From assembly GCA_002340985.1 (NCBI GenBank), contig DDNC01000012.1, positions 72,384-95,462 of the forward strand: 23,079 bases of DNA. Direction: 5' to 3'. The stretch is from Firmicutes bacterium UBA2530. GTDB taxonomy: Bacteria > Bacillota > Clostridia > Tissierellales > Sedimentibacteraceae. Each line of letters begins with the position of its first letter. Positions within the stretch are counted from its first letter, which is position 1. A program made the translations under genes and the position numbers. Of the stretch, positions 21,825-23,079 are shown in pieces. Under the pieces are notes generated by a model that was not told the origin of the DNA, ran no database searches, and saw nothing but the letters and a program-made list of their open reading frames with translations.

Positions 21825-23079
21825 TTAAATCCTGTTAATAAGTGTTTCCAGCATTTCGTCAAGCGTTGTCATGAGCCTTGCCGCCGCATTGTAGGATTTA
21901 CTGTACTGCAGGAGGTTTACACCTTCCTCGTTCATATCTACAGACGACATGCTGCTCCTCGCAAATTCTATCTGATATCTGTTGTTTGCATAAGTTGCAT
22001 ATGATGTATCAACATCCTTTATCTGCAAATCAAGCCTTGTCATTGTATATGTCGCAAATTCCTGGAATGTCCCTTTCATTCCTGTAAAATCATATTCTGT
22101 ACTGAATGCCGCAATAAACTTCAGCAAGTTGTCCGTAGCTCCTGTGCTGTCATTGCCCTTTTTCGGTTCATTCGTATTTGTAACATATGACTTAGTTGCT
22201 TTTGCCCATTCATCGGATATTTTTATATTACCGGCAGTAATGCCGTCTGTAATATCCACTGTCGGATCGGTAGCATCTGCATCTCTGTTTACGAACAAAG
22301 GTTTTTTATCTGTACCTATCAAATTACCATCAGCATCAAATTTATTCTCTGCATTAATTCCATTCATAACTTCTGCAAATTTATTTGCTAAACTATCTAT
22401 CATTTGTTCATAATACAATATGCCCTTCGAGTTCTCGAAAGGATCTGCCGATGTTGCAAAATCGCCCTTGCCATTTAGAAATTTAAGATATCCCTCTATC
22501 TTTCCGCCTTTAATATTTGAGTTAAAGTCATTGTATGTAGATCCGTCCAATGCTGTAAGCTTCAACGCCACCTTGTCTGTGACTGCATCATCTATATTTA
22601 ATTCTGCATACTTATTGTTATCAACTAGTTTTATATTTTTGCTTGGAACTCCACCATCATCGGAGCCTTTTAATTCTATGGACAATATATCTATAGTCCT
22701 TCCTCCGCCTATAGATTCCGGAGTTGCAACGACTTCAATATCAAGATACTCAGAAAGTTCGTCTATAAGAAGATTTCTCTCATCATTAAGTTCCAGCGCC
22801 GGGTTTCCGGCTATATTATTTTCCTTTATCTCCTGATTCAGCGTTGCTATGTTTCTCATCAGCTGATTTATCTTTTCAATAGCCCCGTCCTCAAGATAAC
22901 TCATCTGCTGCTCTTTTATTGTATTTATCTGCTGGGAGTAATTGTTGAACATCTGAGCCAGCATTTGTGCGGATGTTCTAACCACCCCCTCTATAACTGG
23001 GTCGGATGGCTTCGTTGAAAGAGTCTGGAACTGCGCAAGCAAGTCAGAAAGCTGTGCTTCTATTCCATCCTTGAGCGTC
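21825..23079 (-). CDS. flgK: Hook-associated protein FlgK (5' end outside window)
   Basis: FlgK (HAP1) is the first junction protein after the hook. The frame is open to the window edge; 417 residues are visible and roughly the first 120 or more are missing. The visible part begins in the coiled N-terminal region (GIEAQLSDLLAQFQTLSTKP, VVRTSAQMLAQMFNNYSQQI), continues with IATLNQEIKENNIAGNPALE and DERNLLIDELSEYLDIEV, and ends with the rod/hook C-terminal motif (NEEGVNLLQYSKSYNAAARL, LDEMLETLINRI). The central region is Asp/Asn-rich and beta-like. It is followed by flgL, DUF6470, fliW and csrA in a conserved Firmicutes block. The promoter and any flgM/flgN lie outside. Confidence 0.96.
   Translation of the reverse strand, partial: TLKDGIEAQLSDLLAQFQTLSTKPSDPVIEGVVRTSAQMLAQMFNNYSQQINTIKEQQMSYLEDGAIEKINQLMRNIATLNQEIKENNIAGNPALELNDERNLLIDELSEYLDIEVVATPESIGGGRTIDILSIELKGSDDGGVPSKNIKLVDNNKYAELNIDDAVTDKVALKLTALDGSTYNDFNSNIKGGKIEGYLKFLNGKGDFATSADPFENSKGILYYEQMIDSLANKFAEVMNGINAENKFDADGNLIGTDKKPLFVNRDADATDPTVDITDGITAGNIKISDEWAKATKSYVTNTNEPKKGNDSTGATDNLLKFIAAFSTEYDFTGMKGTFQEFATYTMTRLDLQIKDVDTSYATYANNRYQIEFARSSMSSVDMNEEGVNLLQYSKSYNAAARLMTTLDEMLETLINRI

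Noticed and set aside
1..23079. Mobile elements, CRISPR arrays, tRNA/rRNA genes, prophage or defence genes
   Set aside because: No transposase, repeat-spacer pattern, terminal inverted repeats or RNA gene signature was seen; the window is fully occupied by flagellar genes and short leaders.

Overview
The window is one arm of a flagellar and chemotaxis gene cluster from a Gram-positive, Clostridia-type bacterium. Every convincing gene lies on the minus strand, so transcription runs from the high coordinates to the low ones. Four things point to a Firmicutes (Clostridia) host. The gene order is close to that of the Bacillus subtilis fla/che operon. The switch protein is a FliY (CheC-like plus FliN) rather than a plain FliN. 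There is an flgK-flgL-DUF6470-fliW-csrA block, and there are no P- or L-ring genes. Many genes have strong purine-rich ribosome binding sites and the intergenic DNA is AT-rich. Species cannot be named from this evidence.

Layout in transcription order. Block 1 (23079 to 19513) holds flgK (5' end outside the window), flgL, a DUF6470/YviE-like gene, fliW and csrA. It ends in an intrinsic terminator at 19409-19443. Then comes a 469-base regulatory gap (19044-19512). It contains a vegetative-type promoter, a class I cyclic-di-GMP (GEMM-I) riboswitch aptamer, an AT-rich terminator-like hairpin whose loop is complementary to part of the aptamer, and a small hairpin over the flgB ribosome binding site. 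Block 2 (19043 to 1) is a tightly packed operon: flgB, flgC, fliE, fliF, fliG, fliH, fliI, fliJ, fliK, flgD, a TIGR02530-type gene, flgE, flbD/swrD, motA, motB, fliM, fliY, cheY, fliO, fliP, fliQ, fliR, flhB and flhA (3' end outside the window).

How it works together. Block 2 encodes the rod (FlgB, FlgC, FliE), MS ring and switch (FliF, FliG, FliM, FliY), export gate (FlhA, FlhB, FliO, FliP, FliQ, FliR), export ATPase complex (FliH, FliI, FliJ), hook with cap and ruler (FlgE, FlgD, FliK), stator (MotA, MotB, probably aided by FlbD) and the response regulator CheY. Block 1 encodes the hook-filament junction proteins and the FliW-CsrA post-transcriptional switch. The riboswitch in front of flgB would make assembly of the whole motor depend on cellular c-di-GMP, most likely as an OFF switch.

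Most interesting points: the riboswitch and its predicted antiterminator pairing; the absence of fliL between motB and fliM; a FliY lacking the usual N-terminal CheY-docking peptide; a fliO frame whose membrane anchor lies upstream of any ordinary start codon; and two hairpins in the flgE-flbD gap. I found no mobile elements, CRISPR arrays, tRNA or rRNA genes. The window is mainly a conserved system with a few regulatory and architectural departures, not a new system.
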